Assembly: GCA_937884995.1 (NCBI GenBank)
Contig: CAKZZL010000035.1
Location: forward strand, 98,989-162,988
DNA length: 64,000 bases
Reading direction: 5' to 3'
From: an uncultured Clostridia bacterium
GTDB lineage: Bacteria; Bacillota; Clostridia; Oscillospirales; Acutalibacteraceae
The position numbers were made by a program, and so were the translations under genes. The notes under the pieces are model-generated. The model was not told the DNA's origin and made no database searches. It saw nothing but the letters and a program-made list of their open reading frames with translations. Positions 1 through 8,962 of the stretch are shown piece by piece. The stretch's first letter is position 1. Every line of letters begins with the position of its first letter.

Positions 1-2198
1 GGTTTGCTGAAGAGGAAACCTTGTACCATGTCAACCTCAAATCTTTTCAGGTATTCATATTGTTCTTCTTTTTCAACACCTTCTGCAATTAAGGTTATGT
101 TCAGCTTCTTTGCAATGTCAATAACACATTCAAATATTATTCTGCCGCGTGAAGTATCATATTCATCGATGAAAGTCTTATCCAGCTTTAAGAAGTCGAT
201 AGGCATGTCTTTCAGTGACATAAGCGATGAATAACCTGTACCAAAGTCATCCATCAGGATTTTGAAACCGTAATATCTCAGGTTTTCCAAAACATCTGCG
301 ATAGATTCTCTCCCTTTGAAAAGGGCGGTCTCAGTAACTTCAATCTGAAGGTGGTCTATGTTTGCATTCTTTGATATAGCCCAGTTCTTGCACTGGCTTG
401 CGAAATCTACATCGGAAATGGAGTTTTGAGAGAAGTTTACTGAAAAGTCAATAGGCTCAAGCCCGGATTTCTCCCAGTCTACCTGATATTCACAGACGTG
501 TCTGTATACGTATTTATCAAGTTCCCTGATGATTCCTCTTTCTTCCGCAAGGGAGATGAATTCATTAGGTGATGCATATGAGCCATCTGCTCTTATCCAG
601 CGTACAAGTGCCTCCGCACCACGGATTTCTTTTGTAAATGTGTCAAACTGAGGTTGGAAATAGACTCTGAGCCTTCCGTTTTCAAGCGCACGTTCAAGTT
701 CATCTTCAAGGGATTTCTTTTCACTTTGTTCTTTTTGAATCTTTTCATTATATACAGCAACATGTTCTGAATAACTGCCCTTTATGGTAGCACGAGCCAT
801 GGCAGCTCTTGTCTGCATATTTTGAATATTCTTTTCACCTTTCGGGATGAAGTATACGCCAAGACTCGGAGTCAGCATATAGTCTGACATATTGTTATCA
901 TAAAACTTTGTGCATCTTTGTGCAAAAGCTTCAAGACGTGCAATGAGGGCATCTTTGTCATCATACTTCAGAAGAACAACATATTTTTCAGCCGAATTAC
1001 GCGCAACATATTCTCCTTCTTCCAGCATATCGAGCCACAAGGTGTGAAGATAACGTATAGTCTTATTTCCAAACTCATATCCGTAAACGTTATTTATATG
1101 CTTGAAGTTGTCTATATCCATAACAATGAAGGCATAATGTGCTCTACGCCTAAAAAGATCGTTCTTGACTTCAACACAGAATTTAGCATACGAGAGCCCG
1201 CCTGTAAGCGAATCTTTGTGCAATATTTTGTTGAATTGTCTGCGCTTTTCTCTTTCTGCCAGCATGACATAAAGAGCAAACATAAAAAAGGCAATGACAA
1301 TAAAAACACATGCAAGTGTAACATATGCGATGATTGTATTCCTCGTAGATGTAACAGCATCCTTGGGAATACAGCTGAAAAGATACCAGTTGTTGAAATT
1401 GAGAGGAGAATAATAGATATAGTATCCTTCTTCGTTATATGTGATATCCAATATACCGCTGTTTCCTAAGGCTATGTCGGATTTAATATTTTCTTTGGCC
1501 TTCTCACCATCTTCCAGGTTTTGAGCAATCTCATCAATATAGTTGTCGGCATTTATGCTTGTCTCAGAAAACATATTGTTTTTACCATAAAGCATAGTCT
1601 CTCCTTCATGATCTACAATTGCCATGAATTCCTGTCCACTGAATGAACTTGAGGACAAATGCTCTTTCAAAGCTTCCGAATTTACGGAGAGAAAGAAAAC
1701 AGCAACTACTTCATCATCTTTTATTATCGGATAATGAATTGCAAACATTTCTGCCCCGTCTATGGATTCATCTGCACTGACTTTACATATGTTATGTGTT
1801 TTGCTTTCAAATGTCATATCCACATATTTTGAATAAGGAAGATCAATATATCCCTTATCTGATGTGTATGTTGTACCGTCAGGAAGGGAAAGCCCATATC
1901 TTGTATACGTTCCGGTTGAGCCGTCATGATAAATGCTTTTCATAGTCGCCTCAAGATCCGGAAGCTCATCGACATCCGCACTTTCAACCATTTTTTCGAT
2001 AAGAGTCATTTGCGAGCTTATTTCATGACCTATAAGGTTTGCATTCTTTTCGGATATTTCTGATAAGTATGAGTGAGTTTCATTATCAATTGTTTTAGTA
2101 AGGAAAAACGGGAAAAAGCCGACAATTCCGGCAGCTAAAACACAAATAAATATAAAAACAACAATTCTCGCTGCGGGAATATCTCCTTTGCGCCTCAT
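1..2198 (-). CDS. dCache-GGDEF(degenerate)-EAL membrane signalling protein, 3' end outside window
   Basis: Membrane-bound cyclic-di-GMP phosphodiesterase candidate, read directly from the minus strand; the reading frame stays open to the window edge. A helix at about residues 9-32 and a second near residue 270 enclose an extracytoplasmic double-Cache-like sensor (ends in IYYSPLNFNNWYLF). Next comes a GGDEF-family domain whose signature is degenerate (RNSAEKYVVLL where R-x-GGDEF-VVLL is expected), so cyclase activity is unlikely. The EAL domain keeps AEALVRW, DDFGTGYSS, AEGVE and QGFLFSKP, so hydrolysis is plausible. The last few residues lie beyond base 1. ATG at 2198 is preferred because GGAAGG lies 6 nt upstream; an ATG at 2204 abuts that site. 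It starts 35 bp after the alpha-galactosidase stop on the same strand, so co-transcription is likely. The ligand is unknown. Confidence 0.88.
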   Translation of the reverse strand, partial: MRRKGDIPAARIVVFIFICVLAAGIVGFFPFFLTKTIDNETHSYLSEISEKNANLIGHEISSQMTLIEKMVESADVDELPDLEATMKSIYHDGSTGTYTRYGLSLPDGTTYTSDKGYIDLPYSKYVDMTFESKTHNICKVSADESIDGAEMFAIHYPIIKDDEVVAVFFLSVNSEALKEHLSSSSFSGQEFMAIVDHEGETMLYGKNNMFSETSINADNYIDEIAQNLEDGEKAKENIKSDIALGNSGILDITYNEEGYYIYYSPLNFNNWYLFSCIPKDAVTSTRNTIIAYVTLACVFIVIAFFMFALYVMLAEREKRRQFNKILHKDSLTGGLSYAKFCVEVKNDLFRRRAHYAFIVMDIDNFKHINNVYGYEFGNKTIRYLHTLWLDMLEEGEYVARNSAEKYVVLLKYDDKDALIARLEAFAQRCTKFYDNNMSDYMLTPSLGVYFIPKGEKNIQNMQTRAAMARATIKGSYSEHVAVYNEKIQKEQSEKKSLEDELERALENGRLRVYFQPQFDTFTKEIRGAEALVRWIRADGSYASPNEFISLAEERGIIRELDKYVYRHVCEYQVDWEKSGLEPIDFSVNFSQNSISDVDFASQCKNWAISKNANIDHLQIEVTETALFKGRESIADVLENLRYYGFKILMDDFGTGYSSLMSLKDMPIDFLKLDKTFIDEYDTSRGRIIFECVIDIAKKLNITLIAEGVEKEEQYEYLKRFEVDMVQGFLFSK

Positions 2199-2233
2199 TT
2201 CCATCCTTCCTTTCTCAGTAAAATGTCAGCCTT

Positions 2234-3874
2234 TTAAACTAACTTTCCGTTGAGCATATCAATACACATGGTTTGCTTTGAACCATCTTCGCAATATTCA
2301 ATCCGGAGTATGTTCTCTTCGGAAAATTCTGCAGAGACTATCTCAGGTCTTGGGTCGTTGAATATATGCAAGAGCAGATCTTTCTTTTCTTGTGTATAAT
2401 CACCGACATTATCCGATGTAAAGAGAAGTGATCCGAAGATATGGTTTACAGAAGCAAGAATCTTTCTCTGCTCAAGAGTCATATCCATATTGTCATCACG
2501 AAGAAGGAAAACATCGGGGTCATTTAAGAAGGCTCTCTTGTCAAGACCTCTGCGGAATACTGAATTGCATATGGTATTTTTTGTGGATACGCCTTCTCTT
2601 TGAATTTCATGCTTTGGTTTCCATTGCAGTCCCATATCGGAACCTATTCGGCAATAATCGACTTTGCCGAATGCCGGAGCCAGTGGAACTCCGCATCCGA
2701 GTATGATTTTGTCACCAACACATTCACGTATAAAGTCCATGGCTTCACACATAAGTTGACCGCGGGATTTATTGTATTGAGGAACTACAGCTGCCGCATA
2801 GAGAAAGTCAAGCTTAACCATGTCATAACCCCATTCGTTGAGTATGACATCAAAGAAGTTGTGAATATATTCCCTTACTTCCGGCTTTGATATGTCAAGA
2901 GCATAAAAGCCATTCCAGTTGAAACCGCAATTTACTTTCCTGCCCTTGTTGTTTCTTATTAGCCAGTCGTGGTGTTCTTTTGCAAGTTTTGAATTGAGCT
3001 GTGCAGCCAGAGGAGCAAGCCAAATACCTGCTTTCATGCCTTTTTCGTGTATCTTATCTGCAATGAATTTCATGCCGTTCGGGAATTTGACAGGATCAAT
3101 TGAGAGCCAGTCTCCAACAGCAGTCTGAAAGCCGTCATCTATCTGGAATACATCAATTTTGGCATCAATCTTTGATAATGACTCAAGGTCTGTAAGAACA
3201 ATTTTTTCATTGATTTGTGAATAATAGTTATACCATGTGGTATATCCGTTTGCCTTGCTTACTCTCGGAGTAGCTATCTTCATGGCAGCGAAATATTTAT
3301 CAAAGACCTCATCCATACTGCCCTTAAAGTTTATAAGGTCAAGAAGTGTATATTTGTTGTTTACGGATACTCCTTCGAGATCTCTTGTGAATTCAATTCT
3401 CTTTTCAGGACAATATGTACGGATAATCGTATATCCGTCTCGTTCGCTCAGTGATGCAAAGAGATCAACGACATCTTCGTTCCTGATATATCCATATGAA
3501 AAACCATGAAAATGACCGTTCTCATTATCATATTTTATGAAATTTACATCCCCGGACTTGCCGAGAGGTGAAATCAAAAGCGGGAAAAGTCTTGCTTTTG
3601 TCATCTGAGGTGGCGCCTCATTTATGAAATACTCACGGCAATCTGTCCATGACTGATAACCATTAAGGAATACTCTGTCCTTATCCCTAAAGTCATAAGG
3701 ACATGAAACCTTGAAATCAATTTCGCTTATCGGACCTGCCTTTGTATTCAGTGTCAGTTTAATATGGTCCGTAAATGACTCGGTATCAATAGAATAATGT
3801 TCATTTTCGAAGTCTTTGCTGCTGTAGCGCCGACCGTCAATGCTGTAGTTGATTGTAAAATTGAATTTTTCCAT
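2234..3874 (-). CDS. GH36-family alpha-galactosidase
   Basis: Predicted retaining alpha-galactosidase of glycoside hydrolase family 36, 546 aa. An N-terminal beta-sandwich region (residues 1 to about 200) precedes a (beta/alpha)8 barrel containing QIDDGF (245-250), VKLDF with the nucleophile candidate Asp356, and RIGSDMG with the acid/base candidate Asp413. The protein is shorter than the roughly 700-residue family members, the N-terminal part being compact. No signal peptide is visible, so it should act in the cytoplasm on imported oligosaccharides. The RBS is AGGTG before the ATG. The c-di-GMP gene follows it. No transporter is adjacent, so the substrate is not indicated by context; activity on other alpha-linked sugars is possible. 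Confidence 0.88.
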   Translation of the reverse strand: MEKFNFTINYSIDGRRYSSKDFENEHYSIDTESFTDHIKLTLNTKAGPISEIDFKVSCPYDFRDKDRVFLNGYQSWTDCREYFINEAPPQMTKARLFPLLISPLGKSGDVNFIKYDNENGHFHGFSYGYIRNEDVVDLFASLSERDGYTIIRTYCPEKRIEFTRDLEGVSVNNKYTLLDLINFKGSMDEVFDKYFAAMKIATPRVSKANGYTTWYNYYSQINEKIVLTDLESLSKIDAKIDVFQIDDGFQTAVGDWLSIDPVKFPNGMKFIADKIHEKGMKAGIWLAPLAAQLNSKLAKEHHDWLIRNNKGRKVNCGFNWNGFYALDISKPEVREYIHNFFDVILNEWGYDMVKLDFLYAAAVVPQYNKSRGQLMCEAMDFIRECVGDKIILGCGVPLAPAFGKVDYCRIGSDMGLQWKPKHEIQREGVSTKNTICNSVFRRGLDKRAFLNDPDVFLLRDDNMDMTLEQRKILASVNHIFGSLLFTSDNVGDYTQEKKDLLLHIFNDPRPEIVSAEFSEENILRIEYCEDGSKQTMCIDMLNGKLV

Positions 3875-3911
3875 TTTTGCACACCTGTCCCAAATTAATT
3901 ATAATCACTTT

Positions 3912-3920
3912 ATTATATCA
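3912..3920 (-). promoter_or_regulatory. Candidate extended -10 promoter of the alpha-galactosidase gene
   Basis: On the minus strand a TGATATAAT element (TG-n-TATAAT) lies 38 nt upstream of the start codon. No good -35 hexamer is seen at 16-18 nt, as expected of an extended -10 promoter. Confidence 0.45.
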
Positions 3921-3981
3921 AATATACGCCTATACTTATATAGGAATATCGACCAATTATGACAAGCCCTATTTATTTAAT

Positions 3982-4014
3982 TTGACAAAAGGCCATATTT
4001 TATTTTGCTAAAAT
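3982..4014 (+). promoter_or_regulatory. Candidate promoter of the phosphohexomutase operon
   Basis: An extended -10 (TGCTAAAAT, 4006-4014) lies 57 nt before the phosphohexomutase ATG. A TTGACA at 3982-3987 is close by but 21 nt from the -10, too far for an ideal -35, so the extended -10 probably carries most of the activity. Confidence 0.4.
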
Positions 4015-4071
4015 ATTGCATTAAGTTTTTAATTATACTAAAATAAAATATATTATTGGGAGGTTCTAAGA

Positions 4072-5718
4072 ATGCAATTTGACGAACTTATAAAATACTG
4101 GTCTTCCTTGGATGAAGAAACAAAAAATGAGATAGAAAAAATAGATGACCCAAAAGAGATAGAAGACCGTTTCTATAAAAATCTTGAGTTTGGTACGGGC
4201 GGTATGCGCGGCATAATGGGAGCAGGCCCGAACCGAATGAACAAATACATGATAGCAAAGGCAACAAAAGGCTATGCAGACTATCTTAAAGAAAACTATG
4301 AAGGCGATATAAGTATAGCCATTGCATATGACTCCAGAAAGAACTCGCGTGAATTTTCTAAGACGGCGGCATCGGTACTCAGCGCAGAAAATATAAGGGT
4401 TTTCTTTTTTGAAAGCCTTATGCCGACTCCGGTATTGTCTTTTACGGTTAAATATCTTGGCTGCAAAGGCGGTATAGTTGTAACAGCAAGCCATAATCCG
4501 AAAGAATATAACGGATACAAGGTGTATGATGAAAACGGCTGTCAGTTAGTACCTTCTTTTGCAAAAAAGCTGATTGAGAAAGTCAATGCAGTAACGGATC
4601 TTAAAGATATAAAAAAGAATGATTTTGATGAAGAAGTAAAATGCGGTAATATAGAGATAATCGGAGATAAAGTCCTTGATGATTTCCTGAGTGAAGTTAA
4701 AAAGCAGTCAATATATGAAGAAAAGTCCGACTTAAAAGTTATATATACACCTCTTCACGGAACAGGCAATATTCCCGTAAGAAGGATTCTTAAGGATATA
4801 GGTATAAATGTCTCAGTTGTCAAATCACAGGAACTTCCGGATGGGAATTTCTCTACCGTAAGATCACCAAATCCAGAAGAAAAAGATGCTTTGACACTTG
4901 CAATAGAGCAGGCAAAAAAAGAAAATGCGGATTTGGTTGTCGGAACCGACCCCGATTGTGACAGAATAGGTACAGCCGTTAAATACAAAGGTGAATACAA
5001 ACTTCTGACAGGCAATCAGATGGGCGCAATTCTTGTAAACTTCGTTCTGGAAAATAAAAAGGACAGCCTTAATGCGAAATCCACACTTGTCAAGACAATA
5101 GTGACAGGGGAGCTGGGTGCGGATATAGCAAAAAAATACGGACTTAATGTTGTAAACACTCTTACGGGCTTTAAGTATATAGGCGAGCAAATCAATAAAT
5201 ATGAAAAAGAGAAAGACAAGGAATTTGTAATAGGCTATGAAGAGTCGTATGGATATCTTGTCGGAACGCATGCCCGTGATAAGGATGCGGTAGTCTCAGC
5301 TATGCTCATTTGCCAAATGGCTTCATATTACAAAAATCAAGGCAGGACTTTGATTGACGTCCTGAATTTACTTTATGCGGAATATGGATATTATCTTGAC
5401 TTGCTGGATACGTATCTTCTAAAAGGAAAAGACGGGGCAGAGAAGATTGCCGCTGCAATGACTCATATGAGGGTAAATGGCAAAGACCTTCTCCCGGATA
5501 TAAAAATGGTTGAGGATTTTTCAACCGGAATAGGAAATCTGCCGAAAGAGAATGTTCTTAAATTCCACTTTGAGGACGGCTCCTGGCTGGCTGCAAGACC
5601 ATCGGGAACTGAGCCTAAGTTAAAAATTTACTACTCAGTAAAGGCAGAAAATATGAAAGCTGCGCAGGCAAGAATAGAATCTTACCGCAGTGTTTTGAAT
5701 AAAATTATTGAGGGCTAA
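4072..5718 (+). CDS. Phospho-sugar mutase (alpha-phosphoglucomutase type)
   Basis: Alpha-D-phosphohexomutase, 548 aa, interconverting glucose-1-phosphate and glucose-6-phosphate (or mannose phosphates), in the cytoplasm. All four family motifs are present: the phosphoserine loop TASHNPKEYNGYK near residue 139, the metal loop GTDPDCDRIG, the sugar-selectivity loop GYEESYGY and the phosphate-binding loop ARPSGTEPKLK at the C-terminus. Length matches the Firmicutes PgcA/phosphomannomutase group. GGGAGG lies 9 nt before ATG. The downstream NifU-like gene begins 2 bp after the stop. Glucose-1-phosphate made here is the precursor for the dTDP-rhamnose and UDP-sugar pathways encoded 12-35 kb downstream; that link is metabolic inference. 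The exact hexose preference cannot be told from sequence. Confidence 0.93.
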   Translation: MQFDELIKYWSSLDEETKNEIEKIDDPKEIEDRFYKNLEFGTGGMRGIMGAGPNRMNKYMIAKATKGYADYLKENYEGDISIAIAYDSRKNSREFSKTAASVLSAENIRVFFFESLMPTPVLSFTVKYLGCKGGIVVTASHNPKEYNGYKVYDENGCQLVPSFAKKLIEKVNAVTDLKDIKKNDFDEEVKCGNIEIIGDKVLDDFLSEVKKQSIYEEKSDLKVIYTPLHGTGNIPVRRILKDIGINVSVVKSQELPDGNFSTVRSPNPEEKDALTLAIEQAKKENADLVVGTDPDCDRIGTAVKYKGEYKLLTGNQMGAILVNFVLENKKDSLNAKSTLVKTIVTGELGADIAKKYGLNVVNTLTGFKYIGEQINKYEKEKDKEFVIGYEESYGYLVGTHARDKDAVVSAMLICQMASYYKNQGRTLIDVLNLLYAEYGYYLDLLDTYLLKGKDGAEKIAAAMTHMRVNGKDLLPDIKMVEDFSTGIGNLPKENVLKFHFEDGSWLAARPSGTEPKLKIYYSVKAENMKAAQARIESYRSVLNKIIEG

Positions 5719-5720
5719 AG

Positions 5721-5954
5721 ATGGAAAGATATGTTAGAGAAGTCCTCCAGCCGAAACTACAGGCAGACGGAGGCTGGGTGGAATATGTTTCATTCGAGTT
5801 TAACACTCTTAAGCTGATATTCAGAGGCGAGTGCTCCAAATGCCTCATACTTGACAGATGTATTGAATGGATCAAATCCGAAGTGAAGAGAGACATGGGA
5901 TTTGATATAGATGTAGAATCTGAAAGGAAAAAACCATATTTCTGGGATAAATGA
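5721..5954 (+). CDS. Stand-alone NifU C-terminal-domain protein
   Basis: 77-residue protein matching the NifU C-terminal domain (Fe-S scaffold fold). It has the ADGGWVEYV opening strand and a GECSKC segment giving the paired cysteines of the CxxC motif, followed by the amphipathic helix. The CxxC context departs from the usual G-x-C-x-x-C-P form in having Leu-Ile after the second Cys and a further Cys six residues on. It has no NifS or other iron-sulfur gene nearby; it sits 2 bp after the phosphohexomutase and 9 bp before the alpha-mannosidase, apparently in one operon. A role in Fe-S assembly is known for the family; any link to sugar metabolism is inference. Confidence 0.72.
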   Translation: MERYVREVLQPKLQADGGWVEYVSFEFNTLKLIFRGECSKCLILDRCIEWIKSEVKRDMGFDIDVESERKKPYFWDK

Positions 5955-5963
5955 GGAGAAAGC

Positions 5964-8906
5964 ATGGCACATATTAAGGTTAAAAGAAGAGGTATGAGCG
6001 CAGACGAATGGAATATGCTTCGTTTCGGCTGGCTGAAGAGATATATCTACGCTGAAAAATTTGAGATTGAAAATATAAAAATCCGTGATGCGAGACAAAT
6101 CTCCGAGATGCAGTATGACTTTTATCCGGACGGTTGGAGAAAACTCAAAAAGGGAGATATCTATTTTACTCCCGACGGAACTGCTTTTATCGAAGCCGAT
6201 CTTATTATTCCTGAAAAGTTCAGAAATAAAAAAATCTGGTTCACACTTAAAACCGCAGCGGAAATAATTGTCAAATGCAACGGGAAATATGTCGGCGGTG
6301 TTGACCCGAACAGAGAACGCATTTTGCTTTCACCATATATCGGGAATGAGACGGCTCTCCATTTTGAAATGGAGGGATATAACAGGTCAAAACCTGACGA
6401 TGAACGGAATCCGGAAAGCCTGTCTGTAAGAGGTTGTCGTCAGGTATTCGAAGGCGCATATATAGCGACAGTTAATGAAAATCTACAAAGCCTTGTATAT
6501 GATCTTGAACTCTTACTTGATATCAACCAGAGTGAAAGCTTTGATGAGGACTACAGACATTTTTTAACTAAAGAAATCAATAATCTGCTTAACTTCATTG
6601 ATTTTGATGATTTATGCGATGAGGATGTCATAAGAGCAAGTGAATACTTAAATGATGTTATTTATGCAAACAAGAGCTATAAAGGAAATGGCAAAGTCAG
6701 CCTTATAGGGCATTCTCATCTTGATATCGCATATTATTGGCGACGCGTACATTCGGTCCAGAAGAATCTCAGAACAGTTCTCATACAAATGAGACTCATG
6801 GACAGATATTCGGATTTTAAGTACACACATTCACAGCCTTTCACTTATGAGACCCTTGAGAAATATTATCCCGATGTCTTTGAAGAGTTAAAAGGAAAAA
6901 TTGCATCAGGACAATTTGAACCTGTCGGAGCCATGTATGTTGAACCGGACTGCAATATTCCATCCGCAGAGAGTCTTATACGTCAATGTCTCTACGGACA
7001 GCTTTATTATCGCAAGAAATTCGGAAAAACTGTTGACAATGCTTGGCTGCCGGATGTGTTCGGCAACAGCTGGATTTTGCCTCAGATACTGAAAAAAAGC
7101 GGAGTAAAGTATTTTGTGTCCAACAAGATGTCAACCTGGAATGATACAAACAGATTCCCGCATAATAACTTTATATGGAGAGGCATAGACAAAAGTGAAG
7201 TATACGCCTGTGTTCCTCCGACACATTTCATAACATGGAATTATCCAAGTCAGATACAGGAAAACTGGGAGGCTTTCCAGGAGAAAAACAGCGCTGACAG
7301 TACTATGCAGATGTTTGGATATGGTGACGGCGGCAGCGGCGTTACAGAGGAAATGATTGAACTTATGCACAGATTTGAAAAAGTTTCCGCCATGCCGCAG
7401 ACTGAGCATGTCACTGCAGCTGAATACCTGAGAAAGAACTTTGACGGAAATGAGAAACTGGAGGTATGGGACGGCGAACTCTATCTCGAAATGCACCGCG
7501 GTACTTTTACAACTAAATCCGAAATCAAGAGATATAACAGGATGCTGGAGTTTAAAATCCGTGAAGCTGAGATTGTATCGACTCTCAGACATTTAAAGGG
7601 CGCTGATTATCCTTATGATGAACTCAGGGAGATATATAAGAAACTGCTTATCAATCAGTTCCATGATATCCTGCCGGGAAGCCATATAAATCCTGTATAC
7701 AAGGATGCGATGGCAGACTATACAGATATAGATGAAAGACTTGATAAAATTCTCGGACACGGAGAAAAGTATTTTAATTCATTGAACTTCAAGAGAAATC
7801 ACCTTGCATTCATCCCAGATGAAGAAAATGGACACAGTATAAGGAAGGAAGAAAAAGGTAACTGGGTTATACCCAATCTCGGACCCCTTTCAAGCGGCGA
7901 AATTCCTTGGAAAACTTTTGCGGGTTCTTGGTGTGAAATTGCCGACTGTGTGACCACTCCTTTCTATAAGATTAAATTTAATGATGATGCAAGCATAGAG
8001 AGTATCTATGATCTGGAACTGGACAGAGAATGGACGGCAGGAGAATTCAACAAGCTCAAGCTCTACAGAGATTTTCCCGGTGTATATGATGCATGGGATA
8101 TATCCGCAAATTATAAAGAAAAAGAGGTCGAATACAAGGTAATTTCTCCGTTGAAGACCATTGAAAACAACAGCGAGGTTGCATCTTTTGAAGCAATAAT
8201 AGCAACAGAAAAGAGCAAATGGAAACGCATTGTCAGAGTATTCAGACAATCACGCGGAATTGAAGTCGAAAATATTGTCGACTGGCATGAGAAACATGTT
8301 CTTGCAAAAGCACAATTTGATTGCAATATACTTACAAGAGATGCAGTATGTGACACAAGTGCCGGCTTCATAGAAAGACCTACACGCAAAAATAACCCAT
8401 GGCAAAAGGCAAGATTTGAGATGTGCCATCACAAGTGGTTTGATTTGTCGGAAACGGATGCGGGCATTGCCGTGATCAATGAATCAAAATACGGAGTAAG
8501 TTTTGATTCAAATTCAGCAGGGCTCAGCCTTTTAAGAAGCAGTGAAAGACCTGACTGCGAGAGCGATATGGGACATCATGTCTTCTCATATCTGATTTAT
8601 CCTCACAAAGGTGACTTCATAAAGGCAGAGATCAACAATATCGCATATGAATATAACATTCCGTTGAGAAAAGCAGACTTAAGCTGTGAAAATTCATTCG
8701 GAGAACTCTTCATGCAAACCATGAAAATATCTGAAGACAAAAAGATGATAGTTGTAAGGTTGAGTGAACAAAACGGCAGAAGAGGCAAAATAAAACTTGC
8801 AGGAAAAGTTAAAGTCTTAAACCTCTTGGAAGATATAATCGACGAGACTGAGACCATAGAATATTCTCCGTTTGAAATAATCACCATCGGAATAAACGTT
8901 CAATAA
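5964..8906 (+). CDS. GH38 alpha-mannosidase
   Basis: Cytoplasmic alpha-mannosidase of glycoside hydrolase family 38, 980 aa, the normal length for bacterial members. The metal-binding GHSHLDIAYYW motif lies near residue 249 and the nucleophile motif WLPDVFGNSW near residue 362. The domain order is an N-terminal accessory region, the GH38 catalytic barrel, the helical middle domain (about 500-610) and a large C-terminal beta-sandwich. No signal peptide is present. GGAGAAAGC precedes ATG. It is the last gene of the phosphohexomutase-NifU-mannosidase run. Known family members trim alpha-mannosides; mannose released here could enter glycolysis after phosphorylation. The linkage specificity is not visible. 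Confidence 0.93.
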   Translation: MAHIKVKRRGMSADEWNMLRFGWLKRYIYAEKFEIENIKIRDARQISEMQYDFYPDGWRKLKKGDIYFTPDGTAFIEADLIIPEKFRNKKIWFTLKTAAEIIVKCNGKYVGGVDPNRERILLSPYIGNETALHFEMEGYNRSKPDDERNPESLSVRGCRQVFEGAYIATVNENLQSLVYDLELLLDINQSESFDEDYRHFLTKEINNLLNFIDFDDLCDEDVIRASEYLNDVIYANKSYKGNGKVSLIGHSHLDIAYYWRRVHSVQKNLRTVLIQMRLMDRYSDFKYTHSQPFTYETLEKYYPDVFEELKGKIASGQFEPVGAMYVEPDCNIPSAESLIRQCLYGQLYYRKKFGKTVDNAWLPDVFGNSWILPQILKKSGVKYFVSNKMSTWNDTNRFPHNNFIWRGIDKSEVYACVPPTHFITWNYPSQIQENWEAFQEKNSADSTMQMFGYGDGGSGVTEEMIELMHRFEKVSAMPQTEHVTAAEYLRKNFDGNEKLEVWDGELYLEMHRGTFTTKSEIKRYNRMLEFKIREAEIVSTLRHLKGADYPYDELREIYKKLLINQFHDILPGSHINPVYKDAMADYTDIDERLDKILGHGEKYFNSLNFKRNHLAFIPDEENGHSIRKEEKGNWVIPNLGPLSSGEIPWKTFAGSWCEIADCVTTPFYKIKFNDDASIESIYDLELDREWTAGEFNKLKLYRDFPGVYDAWDISANYKEKEVEYKVISPLKTIENNSEVASFEAIIATEKSKWKRIVRVFRQSRGIEVENIVDWHEKHVLAKAQFDCNILTRDAVCDTSAGFIERPTRKNNPWQKARFEMCHHKWFDLSETDAGIAVINESKYGVSFDSNSAGLSLLRSSERPDCESDMGHHVFSYLIYPHKGDFIKAEINNIAYEYNIPLRKADLSCENSFGELFMQTMKISEDKKMIVVRLSEQNGRRGKIKLAGKVKVLNLLEDIIDETETIEYSPFEIITIGINVQ

Positions 8907-8920
8907 AAGAGACAAAAGAA

Positions 8921-8944
8921 AAAGGACACTTTGAAGTGTCCTTT
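8921..8944. terminator. Bidirectional intrinsic terminator
   Basis: An 11-bp perfect stem (AAAGGACACTT with AAGTGTCCTTT) lies between convergent genes. The minus-strand side is followed by a TTCTTTT run, so it best serves the DUF1846 gene; the plus side has only CTTTAG. Confidence 0.8.
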
Positions 8945-8962
8945 AGTCATGCACATTCAGCC

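Noticed and set aside
918..1469. Plus-strand 183-aa open frame inside the EAL-protein gene
   Set aside because: It is antisense to a frame with clear Cache and GGDEF homology, and its translation has no recognisable domain.
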